DNA of 6,936 bases from an uncultured Erysipelotrichaceae bacterium (GCA_900550005.1 URQL01000087.1:1-6936), one strand, 5' to 3'. Positions 1 to 6,338 are shown, counted from the first letter of the stretch. Notes: generated by a model from the sequence alone, not told the origin. Program-made: numbers and translations.

Positions 1-2
1 AG

Positions 3-305
3 CATCCTAATTGTAAATTAAAAGAAGTGGCAGAAGATGTGGATATTGAACCCGCAACGGCTTCAAGAATGATCAATGATTTAGAAAAAAAAGGAATGAT
101 CATTCGAAAAACAGATGATAAATCACGCCGCTCGATTCAATTAGAAGCCACTCCTTTAGGAAAACAAACCATCAAACAATGGGATCAACATTGTGCAGAA
201 GTGGAAAAGCAGGCTATTGAAGGGATAGATGAACAAGAACTCCAACAATTTATGCAAACTTTAAATCATATTTACTTTAACTTAACAGGTAAACAATTGA
301 AATAG
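3..305 (+). CDS. MarR-family transcriptional regulator, C-terminal part (5' end outside the window)
   Basis: The frame is open from the window edge to the TAG at 303-305, giving about 100 residues. A GTG at 27 lies inside the helix-turn-helix and is not the real start. The visible part begins in the winged helix: the segment LKEVAEDVDIEPATASRMI is the helix-turn-helix with its recognition helix, and NDLEKKGMIIRKTDDKSRR leads into the beta wing. The D-(x)-(x)-SRR pattern followed by LEATPLG is the classic MarR wing signature. The remaining C-terminal residues form the long helix that packs the dimer. MarR proteins are cytoplasmic dimers that bind short palindromes and usually repress neighbouring or divergent genes, releasing DNA when a phenolic or other small ligand binds. 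The ligand-binding N-terminal helices are not in the window, so the ligand cannot be guessed. The next gene starts 58 bp downstream on the same strand and could be co-transcribed. Family assignment is confident, targets are unknown. Confidence 0.88.
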   Translation, partial: HPNCKLKEVAEDVDIEPATASRMINDLEKKGMIIRKTDDKSRRSIQLEATPLGKQTIKQWDQHCAEVEKQAIEGIDEQELQQFMQTLNHIYFNLTGKQLK

Positions 306-314
306 GTGAGCCCC

Positions 315-343
315 TTGTAGAATAAAATTCATTATTTTATTAA
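315..343 (+). promoter_or_regulatory. candidate sigma-A promoter before the nucleotidyltransferase
   Basis: TTGTAG (315-320) and TATTAA (338-343) are separated by 17 bp, just upstream of the GGGAG ribosome binding site at 351-355. The -10 match is only four of six in a very AT-rich gap, so this is a weak call. Without it, the gene would depend on read-through from the MarR gene. Confidence 0.25.
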
Positions 344-363
344 ATTATATGGGAGTGTAAATT

Positions 364-969
364 ATGGAAAAAATTAAACATTATCTATTAGAAAAGTACC
401 AACCTCTTGCTATTATTCTTTATGGATCTTATCAAAATCATACCAATAATCAAGATAGCGACTATGATGCATTGGTTATTACAGATGATTTGACTTATCA
501 TGATACAAATTGTATTGAAGGCATCCAACTCGATGTTTTTGTTTATTCAAAGGATCAATTAAAAAACTTAAATGACTTTATTCAAATCTATTTTGGTGAA
601 GTAATTTATGATACCCATCAAATTGGTCAAAAATTATTTAAACAAGTCCATGATCATATTGATCATTATCCTAAAAAGACGATAGATGAATTAAATGATG
701 AAGTTGTCTGGTGTCAAAAAATGCTTAAACGTATACAAAGAAAAGATACAGAAGGAATGTATCGCTATCATCTGTTATGCATAGAAAGTTTAGAAATTTA
801 TTTTGACTGTTTAGGTTTATATTATTTTGGCCCTAAAAAAAGTATTTTATATTTACAAGAACATGATCAAATGGCATATCAACTTTACACACAAGCACTT
901 GATCATACTTATGGTATGAAAAAATGGATTCAACATATTGAAAGTACAATATCTAATGAGAACTTTTGA
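364..969 (+). CDS. nucleotidyltransferase-domain protein (aminoglycoside-nucleotidyltransferase-like fold)
   Basis: This 201-residue protein has a polymerase-beta-type nucleotidyltransferase domain at residues 1 to about 95. The signature is complete: GS at 21-22, then DSDYD at 31-35, which supplies the metal-binding pair D33 and D35. The third carboxylate is D57 in the strand IQLDVFVY. The C-terminal half (about 105-200) is helical, with the stretch YHLLCIESLEIYFDCLGLYYFGPKK resembling the helical domain seen in aminoglycoside nucleotidyltransferases and small MNT/HEPN-linked proteins. The family transfers a nucleotide from NTP to a hydroxyl on a drug, protein or other small molecule. The actual acceptor here is unknown. 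ATG 364 has GGGAG at 351-355, 8 nt upstream. No antitoxin or toxin partner is adjacent, so a two-gene MNT/HEPN module is unlikely. The gene ends in a terminator hairpin that contains its own TGA. Catalytic competence is well supported, drug resistance is only a possibility. Confidence 0.8.
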   Translation: MEKIKHYLLEKYQPLAIILYGSYQNHTNNQDSDYDALVITDDLTYHDTNCIEGIQLDVFVYSKDQLKNLNDFIQIYFGEVIYDTHQIGQKLFKQVHDHIDHYPKKTIDELNDEVVWCQKMLKRIQRKDTEGMYRYHLLCIESLEIYFDCLGLYYFGPKKSILYLQEHDQMAYQLYTQALDHTYGMKKWIQHIESTISNENF

Positions 970-983
970 CGAGTTCTCTTTTA
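958..983 (+). terminator. intrinsic terminator of the nucleotidyltransferase gene
   Basis: GAGAACT (958-964) pairs perfectly with AGTTCTC (972-978) around a 7-nt loop, followed by TTTTATTAT. The stem starts in the last sense codons and the TGA stop (967-969) lies in the loop. The U-tract is short, so termination may be leaky. Confidence 0.6.
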
Positions 984-1059
984 TTATCTGGATTTTTTTT
1001 AAGGAACGATTATAATAAAAGAAAAAGAATATAAAAAAAGGATTAGGAGAAAAAAATAG

Positions 1060-1716
1060 ATGAATATATTTGATGAATTATTAGAAGCAGTTAAACCCAT
1101 TTGGGATCAATATTATATCCATCCTTTTGTATTAGGTATTCAAAATGGTACTTTAGAAAAGGATCGCTTTAAATATTATCTAATTCAAGATGAACTTTAT
1201 TTAAAAGATTATACACGTTGCTTTGCTTTAGGTTTAGCAAAGGCAAAAAGTGATAAAACAACAAAACTATTTAGTGATTATATTCAAGCTTTAACAACTG
1301 AAGTGGATTTACATAGTGGGTATTATCAAAAATTAGCTATTACAAAAGAAGACTTAGAAACAACTAAAATGAATTTAGACAACTTATCTTATACTTCTTT
1401 TATGCTTCGTATCAGCTATGAATATGAAGAAGTAGAAATCTTAGCAGCTATTCTTGCTTGTGCATATAGTTATGAATTGATTGCGAAAAAAATGATTGAA
1501 AATAAATCAGATTGCATGGATGATCCTTTTTATGGGGATTGGATCAAAGGGTATGCAAGTAAAGAATATGCTGACCATAATGTAGAATTGATTTCTATGT
1601 TTAATGAACTTACAAAATCTATTACAGATACACAAAAAGAAAATTTAAAAGAAATTTTTGAATGCTGTTCTTATTATGAACTTCGTTTCTGGGAAAATAG
1701 TTATCAAAAAGCTTAG
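1060..1716 (+). CDS. tenA: TenA family thiaminase II (aminopyrimidine aminohydrolase)
   Basis: This cytoplasmic 218-residue, all-helical protein is full length for the TenA family. TenA hydrolyses the amino group of damaged thiamin pyrimidines to give hydroxymethylpyrimidine for thiamin salvage, and can also cleave thiamin. Residues matching the Bacillus subtilis active site are all present: D44 and Y47 (in LIQDELYLKDY), Y111, the nucleophile C134 with Y138 in ILACAYSYEL, Y165 in WIKGYASKEY, and E207 in YYELRFWENSY. ATG 1060 has AGGAG at 1045-1049, 10 nt upstream. A TATAAT at 1011-1016 is a likely -10, but no good -35 stands 17 bp before it. The gap from the preceding terminator is only about 80 bp, too short for a TPP riboswitch, and none is visible. 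No other thiamin gene is in the window, so this is a stand-alone salvage enzyme. The gene ends inside its terminator. Confidence 0.93.
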   Translation: MNIFDELLEAVKPIWDQYYIHPFVLGIQNGTLEKDRFKYYLIQDELYLKDYTRCFALGLAKAKSDKTTKLFSDYIQALTTEVDLHSGYYQKLAITKEDLETTKMNLDNLSYTSFMLRISYEYEEVEILAAILACAYSYELIAKKMIENKSDCMDDPFYGDWIKGYASKEYADHNVELISMFNELTKSITDTQKENLKEIFECCSYYELRFWENSYQKA

Positions 1717-1738
1717 ATGTAGGTCTAAGTTTTTTGAT
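1703..1738 (+). terminator. strong intrinsic terminator after tenA
   Basis: A 15-bp stem, 1703-1717 against 1724-1738, has a single G-U pair and the 6-nt loop TGTAGG. Its core is CTTAGA/TCTAAG, and the U-rich run TTTTTT (1730-1735) forms the descending arm against the A-tract. The TAG stop codon (1714-1716) is part of the ascending stem. The A-tract and U-tract make it potentially bidirectional. Confidence 0.8.
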
Positions 1739-1768
1739 TTGAGAAAACAAATGTGTATTTATAAATAA

Positions 1769-1894
1769 ATGTGCCTTAATGAGATAAGAAATGATGAAGT
1801 TTATACTGGCAAATTAAGAAATCAAGAAGTTACTCAATTTAGAAGTGTAGACTCGTGATTTTGTTATGAGGGACTTTATTGGTTAATAGAATAA
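1769..1894 (+). pseudogene. possible remnant of an unidentified gene, interrupted by TGA
   Basis: Between tenA and the phosphatase terminator one frame reads as protein-like sequence from ATG 1769. It includes RNDEVYTGKLRNQEVTQF and RSVDS, then a TGA at 1856-1858, then FCYEGLYWLIE and TAA at 1892-1894. The composition (acidic and aromatic residues, few of the Lys/Asn/Ile runs expected from random AT-rich DNA) suggests former coding sequence, and a Trp would sit naturally at the TGA. There is no ribosome binding site before the ATG. I do not recognise the family. It could also be chance, so confidence is low. Confidence 0.3.
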
Positions 1895-1925
1895 AAACAG
1901 GGGTGAAAATTACATCCCTGTTTTT
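1893..1925 (-). terminator. intrinsic terminator of the phosphatase gene, probably bidirectional
   Basis: AAAAACAGGG (1893-1902) pairs with CCCTGTTTTT (1916-1925), extended by three further pairs including one G-U, around a loop at 1906-1912. Read on the minus strand it ends in a run of U. The phosphatase stop codon (1910-1912) is in the loop. The plus-strand arm also ends in TTTTT, so it could stop transcription arriving from tenA. Confidence 0.8.
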
Positions 1926-2506
1926 GGTGAAATTGTTTTTTCTAAATTAAAATTGCCATCATTATAATCAATAATTACTGCTCCAGCATTTTCCATAAAA
2001 GTAAATTCTTGATCTTCAGGTAAAATTGATCGAATATAAGCAGATAATGAGCAACCATGTCCTGTTATTAAAAGGATATCTTCTTCATTAGATTCTTTTA
2101 TCATTTCTTCAACAAAATCTTTATGTGCTTTTATTACATCTTTAATATGTCCACCTTCATAAGCAGTGTAGTCCATATTATGACTTGTTAACCAATCAGG
2201 TGATTCAAGGTGAAATGTGTCTACCAATTTACAAGTGATTCCTTCAAATTTACCAAAATTAATTTCTTTTAAACGATCGTCTAATTGAAGAGGTAAGTCA
2301 TGATAAACAAGCATTGCTTTAGCTGTTTGAATTGCTCTTCCTAGTGGTGAGGAATAAGCTTTAGTAATTGGATAATCTTTAAGTTGTAAAGCTGTGCTCG
2401 CTACTTGTTTTTCTCCTGTTTTACTAAGAGGTGAATCACACCATCCTTGTTTAATATCTAATTCATTAAAATGCGTTTTCCCGTGTCTTACAAATATCAA
2501 CTTCAT
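1910..2506 (-). CDS. histidine phosphatase family protein (phosphoglycerate mutase-like)
   Basis: This 198-residue cytoplasmic protein belongs to the RHG histidine phosphatase superfamily. The phosphohistidine motif VRHGKT places the catalytic H8 next to R7. R57 in SSPLGRAIQTA is the second phosphate-binding arginine, E81 in LKEINFGKFEG is the usual acid/base position, and H150 in LLITGHGCSL is the second catalytic histidine. The family removes phosphate from sugars, nucleotides or cobalamin intermediates. Without cobalamin genes nearby, a CobC role is not supported and the substrate remains open. The start is fixed by AAGGAG at 2515-2520, 8 nt before the ATG on the minus strand. The gene is monocistronic, with a promoter just upstream and its own terminator. 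It is convergent with tenA and divergent from the esterase. Confidence 0.9.
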   Translation of the reverse strand: MKLIFVRHGKTHFNELDIKQGWCDSPLSKTGEKQVASTALQLKDYPITKAYSSPLGRAIQTAKAMLVYHDLPLQLDDRLKEINFGKFEGITCKLVDTFHLESPDWLTSHNMDYTAYEGGHIKDVIKAHKDFVEEMIKESNEEDILLITGHGCSLSAYIRSILPEDQEFTFMENAGAVIIDYNDGNFNLEKTISPKTGM

Positions 2507-2536
2507 AGTTTAAACTCCTTCTCTTTTTATGAATTC

Positions 2537-2565
2537 ATTATAGTAATAAATAAGTAAGAGTGCAA
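2537..2565 (-). promoter_or_regulatory. promoter of the phosphatase gene
   Basis: On the minus strand a perfect TATAAT (2537-2542) stands 17 bp from TTGCAC (2560-2565). It lies about 30 bp upstream of the start codon, with AAGGAG between. No clear operator is seen. Confidence 0.6.
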
Positions 2566-2707
2566 GTAAATTATTTTATTGTAATATTCTTGGATAAATA
2601 GGATTTTGAATCGATATATCATTCATACAAAGGATTTATCTAAAAACCAAGATATTATATGTGCTCCTGTTTATTTAACACCATTTAGTTGATCATCAAA
2701 ATAAATA

Positions 2708-2736
2708 TTGTGCTAACATTAGAATAAGCTTATAAT
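2708..2736 (+). promoter_or_regulatory. promoter of the esterase gene
   Basis: TTGTGC (2708-2713) and a perfect TATAAT (2731-2736) are 17 bp apart, followed by AAGGAGG at 2755-2761 and the GTG start. The spacer holds CTAACATTAG (2713-2722), a short inverted CTAA/TTAG pair that could be an operator half-site but is too short to claim. Confidence 0.6.
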
Positions 2737-2768
2737 AAAAACAACAATTAAAATAAGGAGGAAAAAGA

Positions 2769-3596
2769 GTGGCTTTAATTCAAATTAATTATTTATCAAA
2801 AGCATTATTTCGTACAGTACCTGTTCAAGTCATTTTACCTGTAGATAAGATTTCTTTTCAAGAAGGAACTTATCAAATGAAACCAGGGCAAAAGTTTAAA
2901 ACTTTAGTTTTACTTCATGGATTACTAGGAAATTATACGGATTGGGTATCTGGTACACGTATTCAAAGATGGGCAGAAGAAAAGAACTTAGCGGTGATTA
3001 TGCCTTCAGGTGATAATGCGTTTTACATTAATGGACAAACTCCAAAAAACAACTATGAAGAATTTATAGGAAATGAATTATTACAAGTGATGCGTAATCT
3101 GTTCCCATTATCAACTAAAAGAGAAGATACCTTTATCGCCGGACTTTCTATGGGCGGTTATGGAGCAATACGTAATGGGATGAAATATGCTCAAAACTAT
3201 AGTTGTATTGTCGGATTATCAAGTGCATTACCTATTATAGATCCTAATTTTAAATCATTAGTAGGTGAAAACTTAGTTTTTGGTGATTTAGAAGAAGCAC
3301 GTAAAACAGATAAAAATTATCTAATTGCCTATGAAAATCTTAAACAACGTGTTAAAGATGGCGAATTTAGTATGCCTAAGTTTTATTTGGCTTGTGGTTT
3401 GCAAGATGTATTATTACCAAGTACACGATCTTTTAGAGATTTACTTATTAAAGATGATGTATCTGTAACTTATGATGAAGAAAACCATGGACATGATTGG
3501 GATTTCTGGGATAGTCAAATTAAAAAAGTTATTGATTGGTTACCTTTAGATGATAAAGACAGTGGACTTAGTAGTGGAAATGTGGTAAAAGATTGA
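2769..3596 (+). CDS. alpha/beta hydrolase, EstA/esterase D-like (tributyrin esterase type)
   Basis: This 275-residue carboxylesterase has the alpha/beta hydrolase fold of the putative esterase family that includes esterase D, S-formylglutathione hydrolase and lactic-acid-bacterial EstA. The oxyanion region is LLHGLLGNYTDW (49-60). The nucleophile elbow GLSMGG (125-130) carries S127, the acid is probably D213 in CGLQDVLLP, and the catalytic histidine is H242 in NHGHDWDFWD. There is no signal peptide, so it acts in the cytoplasm, probably on short-chain esters. The start is GTG 2769, chosen because AAGGAGG sits at 2755-2761 with 7 nt spacing and no ATG fits better. The C-terminal tail after residue 260 (DDKDSGLSSGNVVKD) is polar and probably disordered. 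The gene ends with two tandem TGA codons, has its own promoter and terminator, and is monocistronic. Confidence 0.92.
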   Translation: MALIQINYLSKALFRTVPVQVILPVDKISFQEGTYQMKPGQKFKTLVLLHGLLGNYTDWVSGTRIQRWAEEKNLAVIMPSGDNAFYINGQTPKNNYEEFIGNELLQVMRNLFPLSTKREDTFIAGLSMGGYGAIRNGMKYAQNYSCIVGLSSALPIIDPNFKSLVGENLVFGDLEEARKTDKNYLIAYENLKQRVKDGEFSMPKFYLACGLQDVLLPSTRSFRDLLIKDDVSVTYDEENHGHDWDFWDSQIKKVIDWLPLDDKDSGLSSGNVVKD

Positions 3597-3603
3597 TGAT
3601 TAG

Positions 3604-3635
3604 AAGCATGAGTTATGAAAAACTTATGCTTTTTT
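3604..3635 (+). terminator. intrinsic terminator of the esterase gene
   Basis: AAGCATGAGTT (3604-3614) pairs with AACTTATGCTT (3621-3631) with one G-U pair around the loop ATGAAA, and the T run continues to 3635. Confidence 0.8.
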
Positions 3636-3734
3636 AACTATGATTTCAATGCATACTATTATGATAATATGATATTTTACATCACCCAATTCATTTTTTA
3701 AACTAAAAGTAGAAAAAAGAGGAGGAATTAAAAC

Positions 3735-4109
3735 ATGACAAATTAAGTTATTAAAACATCGGATGAATTTTGGAAAGCTATGGAAAATACTGATGAAGCA
3801 GGCATGCGTGCTTTAGCTTTAAAGGATTGTACATTTGTTCATATTGGCATTACATGTAAATTAGATAAAGAAATAGAATTTTATACAAGTGGTGCATTCA
3901 AACCTACGGATCTTGTATTTCATAGTAAAGATGTTAGAATTTATGGAAACAGTGCAGTAGTCATTACTGATTGTGATTATGGATTATTATTAGATGGAAA
4001 ACCAACAACACACCATTTTGCAGTTACAGAAGTGTATACTTTAGTAGAAGATCAATGGAAATTAGTTCAATTCACTTTTATAGCACTTGTTTACCCATCT
4101 TCAAAATAA
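3735..4109 (+). pseudogene. NTF2/SnoaL-like (DUF4440-type) protein gene with a stop at codon 4
   Basis: The natural start is ATG 3735, preceded by GGAGGAA at 3721-3727. It reads M-T-N and then TAA (3744-3746). The same frame continues without another stop for 120 codons, beginning VIKTSDEFWKAMENTDEAGM, to TAA 4107-4109. The continuous frame on both sides of the TAA shows a point mutation rather than a misplaced start. The sequence has the NTF2-like layout: an N-terminal helix with FW, a strand FVHIG, and later strands RIYGNSAVVITDCDYG and HFAVTEVYTLVEDQWKLVQFTF. Such proteins are small cone-shaped binding domains or enzymes of varied role, so no function can be assigned. An internal ATG at 3780 opens a 109-codon frame that could be used by reinitiation 33 nt after the stop, losing about 12 N-terminal residues. 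It has no good ribosome binding site. A GATAAT/TATGAT -10-like sequence is near 3660-3668. Confidence 0.7.
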
Positions 4110-4115
4110 TCAATC

Positions 4116-4151
4116 AAAACTTCTTCATTTATAAAAGGGAGAAGTTTTTTT
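4116..4151 (+). terminator. intrinsic terminator of the NTF2-like gene
   Basis: AAAACTTCTTC (4116-4126) pairs with GGAGAAGTTTT (4138-4148), including one G-U, around an 11-nt loop, followed by a T run (4145-4151). It separates this gene from the hydrolase-methyltransferase group. Confidence 0.75.
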
Positions 4152-4180
4152 ATACCAAGAAATATCTAGAAAATATTTTT

Positions 4181-4222
4181 TTATGATCTTATTTATGTTA
4201 TATTATAGTTAGTTATAGCTAA
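4181..4222 (+). promoter_or_regulatory. candidate promoter and overlapping operator-like palindrome
   Basis: TTATGA (4181-4186) and TATAGT (4204-4209) are 17 bp apart, a modest promoter match upstream of the hydrolase pseudogene. The 14-bp sequence TTAGTTATAGCTAA (4209-4222) overlaps the end of the -10 and the expected transcription start. It is an inverted repeat with six of seven positions symmetric. The TTAG...CTAA ends and location resemble MarR-family operators, so a repressor bound here would block initiation. That function is inferred. Confidence 0.35.
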
Positions 4223-4241
4223 TAAAAAGAAGGAATAAATT

Positions 4242-4986
4242 ATGAAATTTCAAACTATGGGGATCCATTGATCATCATGTTACCAGGATCATTTTGTCTA
4301 AGTATAAGTTTAAAATACGTATATGAAAAATTAAGTGATGCTTACCAAATTCTTCTACCTGAATACAATGGACATGATGAAAATAGTACTCCTACATCAC
4401 GTAAAAATGAAGCTAAAGAAATTATAGACTATATTCAAAAAGAAAATATTAAAATATAAAAATGATTTATGGTCAATCTAGGGGAGCAAAAATAGGAATA
4501 GAATTATATCAGCAACTTTTAGAAAAACAAATTACTGTAGAATCTTGTTTTTTTGATGGTGCTCCTTGTACAAAACTTTCATAGTTAAATAGAAAAGTTA
4601 TGTATCCTATTTTTAAAACTTTTTTAAATAGAATGAAAAATAAGAGTCTAAAAGAAGTTTTATGATCAAAAATGATCAAAAAAATTTCTGGATGAGATCA
4701 TGAAAGTATTCGATCAATAATTGAACCTTATGCTTTGTCTTCTCGTTTTATAACAAATACAACCATTAAAAATGAAGTAGAGTATCACTATACATTTGAT
4801 TTTCCAAAATTCAATGAAAATCAGCAAAAAAAGATGTTCTTTTTCTATGGAATAGATGAAAAAGCGTATCGAAGATGTTTTAAAAAAGTAAACCAAGCTT
4901 ATCTTCTAGCAAACTATGCTTTAAAAGAAGGCTATGGTCATTTAACCTATTCTATGAAAAATGCGAATAATTTTATATTGAAATAA
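4242..4986 (+). pseudogene. alpha/beta hydrolase pseudogene (two frameshifts, three in-frame stops)
   Basis: AAGGA (4230-4234) precedes ATG 4242, which reads MKFQTMG and then shifts frame in the GGGG-like run at 4259-4262, ending at TGA 4269 in the original frame. In the next frame the protein continues PLIIMLPGSFCLSISL and LPEYNGHDENS to TAA 4457. A second shift near 4451-4458 leads to a third frame, from MIYGQSRGAKIGIELY to TAA 4984-4986, interrupted by TAG 4582, TGA 4663 and TGA 4693. Together the pieces give about 245 residues, the usual size of a small alpha/beta hydrolase. Visible parts are the oxyanion loop LPGS, the nucleophile elbow GQSRG (Ser codon 4477-4479), and the C-terminal GYGHLT with the catalytic His codon at 4939-4941. 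Neither the 63-codon piece nor the 83-codon piece alone could be active. The methyltransferase follows after 35 bp, so this was probably the first gene of that operon. Confidence 0.85.
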
Positions 4987-5021
4987 TCAAAAGCCTATTA
5001 AATAAGAAAGGATGATTAAAA

Positions 5022-5828
5022 ATGGAAAAGATAAAACCGGCATTAAATGGAACAGCTGAAACCATGTTGCAATGTTTTTATGCTCGTGCTATGCATAGTA
5101 AAAATCCTAAAAATAATTTTAAAGATTTAAAAGCAGAAGAAATGATTGAACATATTGATTATGACTTTTTAAATGCTAAAAAAGATATTGCTATGAGTGG
5201 AGGCATTGTTGCAAGAAGTGTTGTTTTTGATGAACTTGTAAGTGATTTTATTCATAAAAATACAAATTGTACAGTCGTTAATATTGCTTGTGGATTAGAT
5301 ACCCGAGTTTATCGTATGGATAATGGAAAATTAACTTGGTATAACTTAGATTTACCAGAAACGATTGAAGTAAGAGATTCTATTTATCATGAAACAGGAC
5401 GTATTTCTACAATCGCTTGTTCTGTTTTAGATCCTAAATGGACTGATCAAGTAAAAGTTAGAGGAAAGATGCTTTTTATTATTGAAGGGTTAACCATGTA
5501 TATGCAGGAACAAGAAGTAAAAACAATGTTAGAAATCATTCATGATCATTTTGATAATGCTTATGTATGTATGGAAACACTTTGTCCTTTCTTTGTAAAA
5601 AAAGAAGGCATTGAAAAATCAATTAAGGCTACAGGAGCTTCATTTACATGGGGAGCGAATTGCTTTGATGATATCAAAAATATAGCTATAGGTTATAAAA
5701 AAGTAAAAGATGATAACATTGTTAGAGGAATGATAACTTTAAATAAAATGTATGCTTTAGTAGCTTGGATGCCAATTGTAAAAAAATTTGCACAAAAAAT
5801 CTTAGTATTTGAAAAGGTGGTTGATTAA
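5022..5828 (+). CDS. class I SAM-dependent methyltransferase, LCMT/Ppm1 family
   Basis: This 268-residue protein belongs to the leucine carboxyl methyltransferase/Ppm1 family of SAM-dependent O-methyltransferases. The SAM-binding motif I is VVNIACGLDTRVYR (85-98), which matches the family pattern with GLDTR. D110 in WYNLDLPE is the acidic residue expected to hold the SAM ribose, and FIIEGLTMYM (152-161) is the family motif after strand 4. In bacteria these enzymes methylate carboxyl or hydroxyl groups of small molecules, often in secondary metabolism. The substrate here is unknown. ATG 5022 has AAAGGA at 5007-5012 with 9 nt spacing. The gene follows the hydrolase pseudogene by 35 bp, and the membrane-protein gene overlaps or abuts its end, so an operon is likely. 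It is fully open, although both neighbours are broken. Its promoter is probably the one before the pseudogene, leaving a long, ribosome-poor leader. Confidence 0.85.
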   Translation: MEKIKPALNGTAETMLQCFYARAMHSKNPKNNFKDLKAEEMIEHIDYDFLNAKKDIAMSGGIVARSVVFDELVSDFIHKNTNCTVVNIACGLDTRVYRMDNGKLTWYNLDLPETIEVRDSIYHETGRISTIACSVLDPKWTDQVKVRGKMLFIIEGLTMYMQEQEVKTMLEIIHDHFDNAYVCMETLCPFFVKKEGIEKSIKATGASFTWGANCFDDIKNIAIGYKKVKDDNIVRGMITLNKMYALVAWMPIVKKFAQKILVFEKVVD

Positions 5829-6338
5829 AATACTAAAAGTGATGTTGACTTTAGGAATCATTGATCATGTAGTTAATATGTATTGTGATCGAAGATTAAG
5901 TTTTTTTCCAAATGGAACACTTAGTTTTGAAACGATTGGACATATTAAAGAAGAAGGTTATTTAAAGCATGTGTTGAACGGTGTATCTGCAAGTGTACCT
6001 ATGTTATCTTCTGTCTTAGGCGTATTTGCCATTGGATTAGAATTCTTTGGCTATCTAAGTTTAGCAATTTATGTTTATTAAAAATCTGAAATATTTGGCA
6101 TTTTATTATTCTTAGCTACGATCTTCTTTTACGTTTTAGCAAGCGGTTATCATGTAAAAACAGGATTAAGTGAATACGTATTTATTAAATTAGGTATGGA
6201 TGAAAAAGCAAAAGATAGGATGATTGATTTAATGAATAAAGGTTCAATTTTACGTCTATGTTTTTTTGGATTAATAAGTTATATTGTTCTTTTAAATATT
6301 ATCATTATCAATGGTACAATTGGTTTTCCTATAGGGTC
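5821..6338 (+). pseudogene. multi-pass membrane protein gene, interrupted by a stop and truncated at its 3' end
   Basis: The frame overlaps the end of the methyltransferase gene. AAAGG at 5813-5817 precedes TTG 5821, the simplest start, with TTG 5809 also possible. The start is uncertain because both are weak and an original ATG may have been lost. The protein reads LTLGIIDHVVNMYCDRRLSF and has a hydrophobic segment SVLGVFAIGLEFFGYLSLAI. It meets TAA at 6079-6081, then continues in the same frame with IFGILLFLATIFFYVLASGY, the soluble piece YVFIKLGMDEKAKDRMIDLM, and a last membrane segment LCFFGLISYIVLLNIIII. About four membrane spans are visible. Homology-like sequence ends near 6320-6340, where higher-GC DNA of other origin begins, so the C-terminus is missing. 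I do not recognise the family firmly. It resembles small Firmicutes integral membrane proteins of unknown function such as DUF6796, a tentative guess. A 62-codon frame from ATG 6196 is only the tail of this remnant. Confidence 0.65.

Noticed and set aside
321..341. AATAAAAT/ATTTTATT inverted repeat after the MarR gene as a terminator
   Set aside because: The stem is only A-T pairs with no following U-tract, as expected by chance in this base composition, and it overlaps the candidate promoter.
364..969. MntA/HepT-type toxin-antitoxin module
   Set aside because: The nucleotidyltransferase has no adjacent HEPN gene on either side, and its own C-terminal half and 201-residue length fit drug-type nucleotidyltransferases better than the short MntA antitoxins.
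2585..2692. Open stretch in the divergent spacer reading like NRILNRYIIHTKDLSKNQ and ending CAPVYLTPFS before TGA
   Set aside because: It has no start codon or ribosome binding site, is about 35 codons long in AT-rich DNA, and the minus strand over the same bases reads equally protein-like. I could not recognise it as a gene or remnant.
2713..2722. CTAACATTAG inverted repeat in the esterase promoter spacer as an operator
   Set aside because: Only four base pairs per arm in AT-rich DNA, too short to support without a second copy.
4714..4896. Minus-strand 60-codon open frame
   Set aside because: It is antisense to the hydrolase pseudogene, rich in Phe and Ile as expected from the complement of Lys/Asn codons, and has no ribosome binding site.
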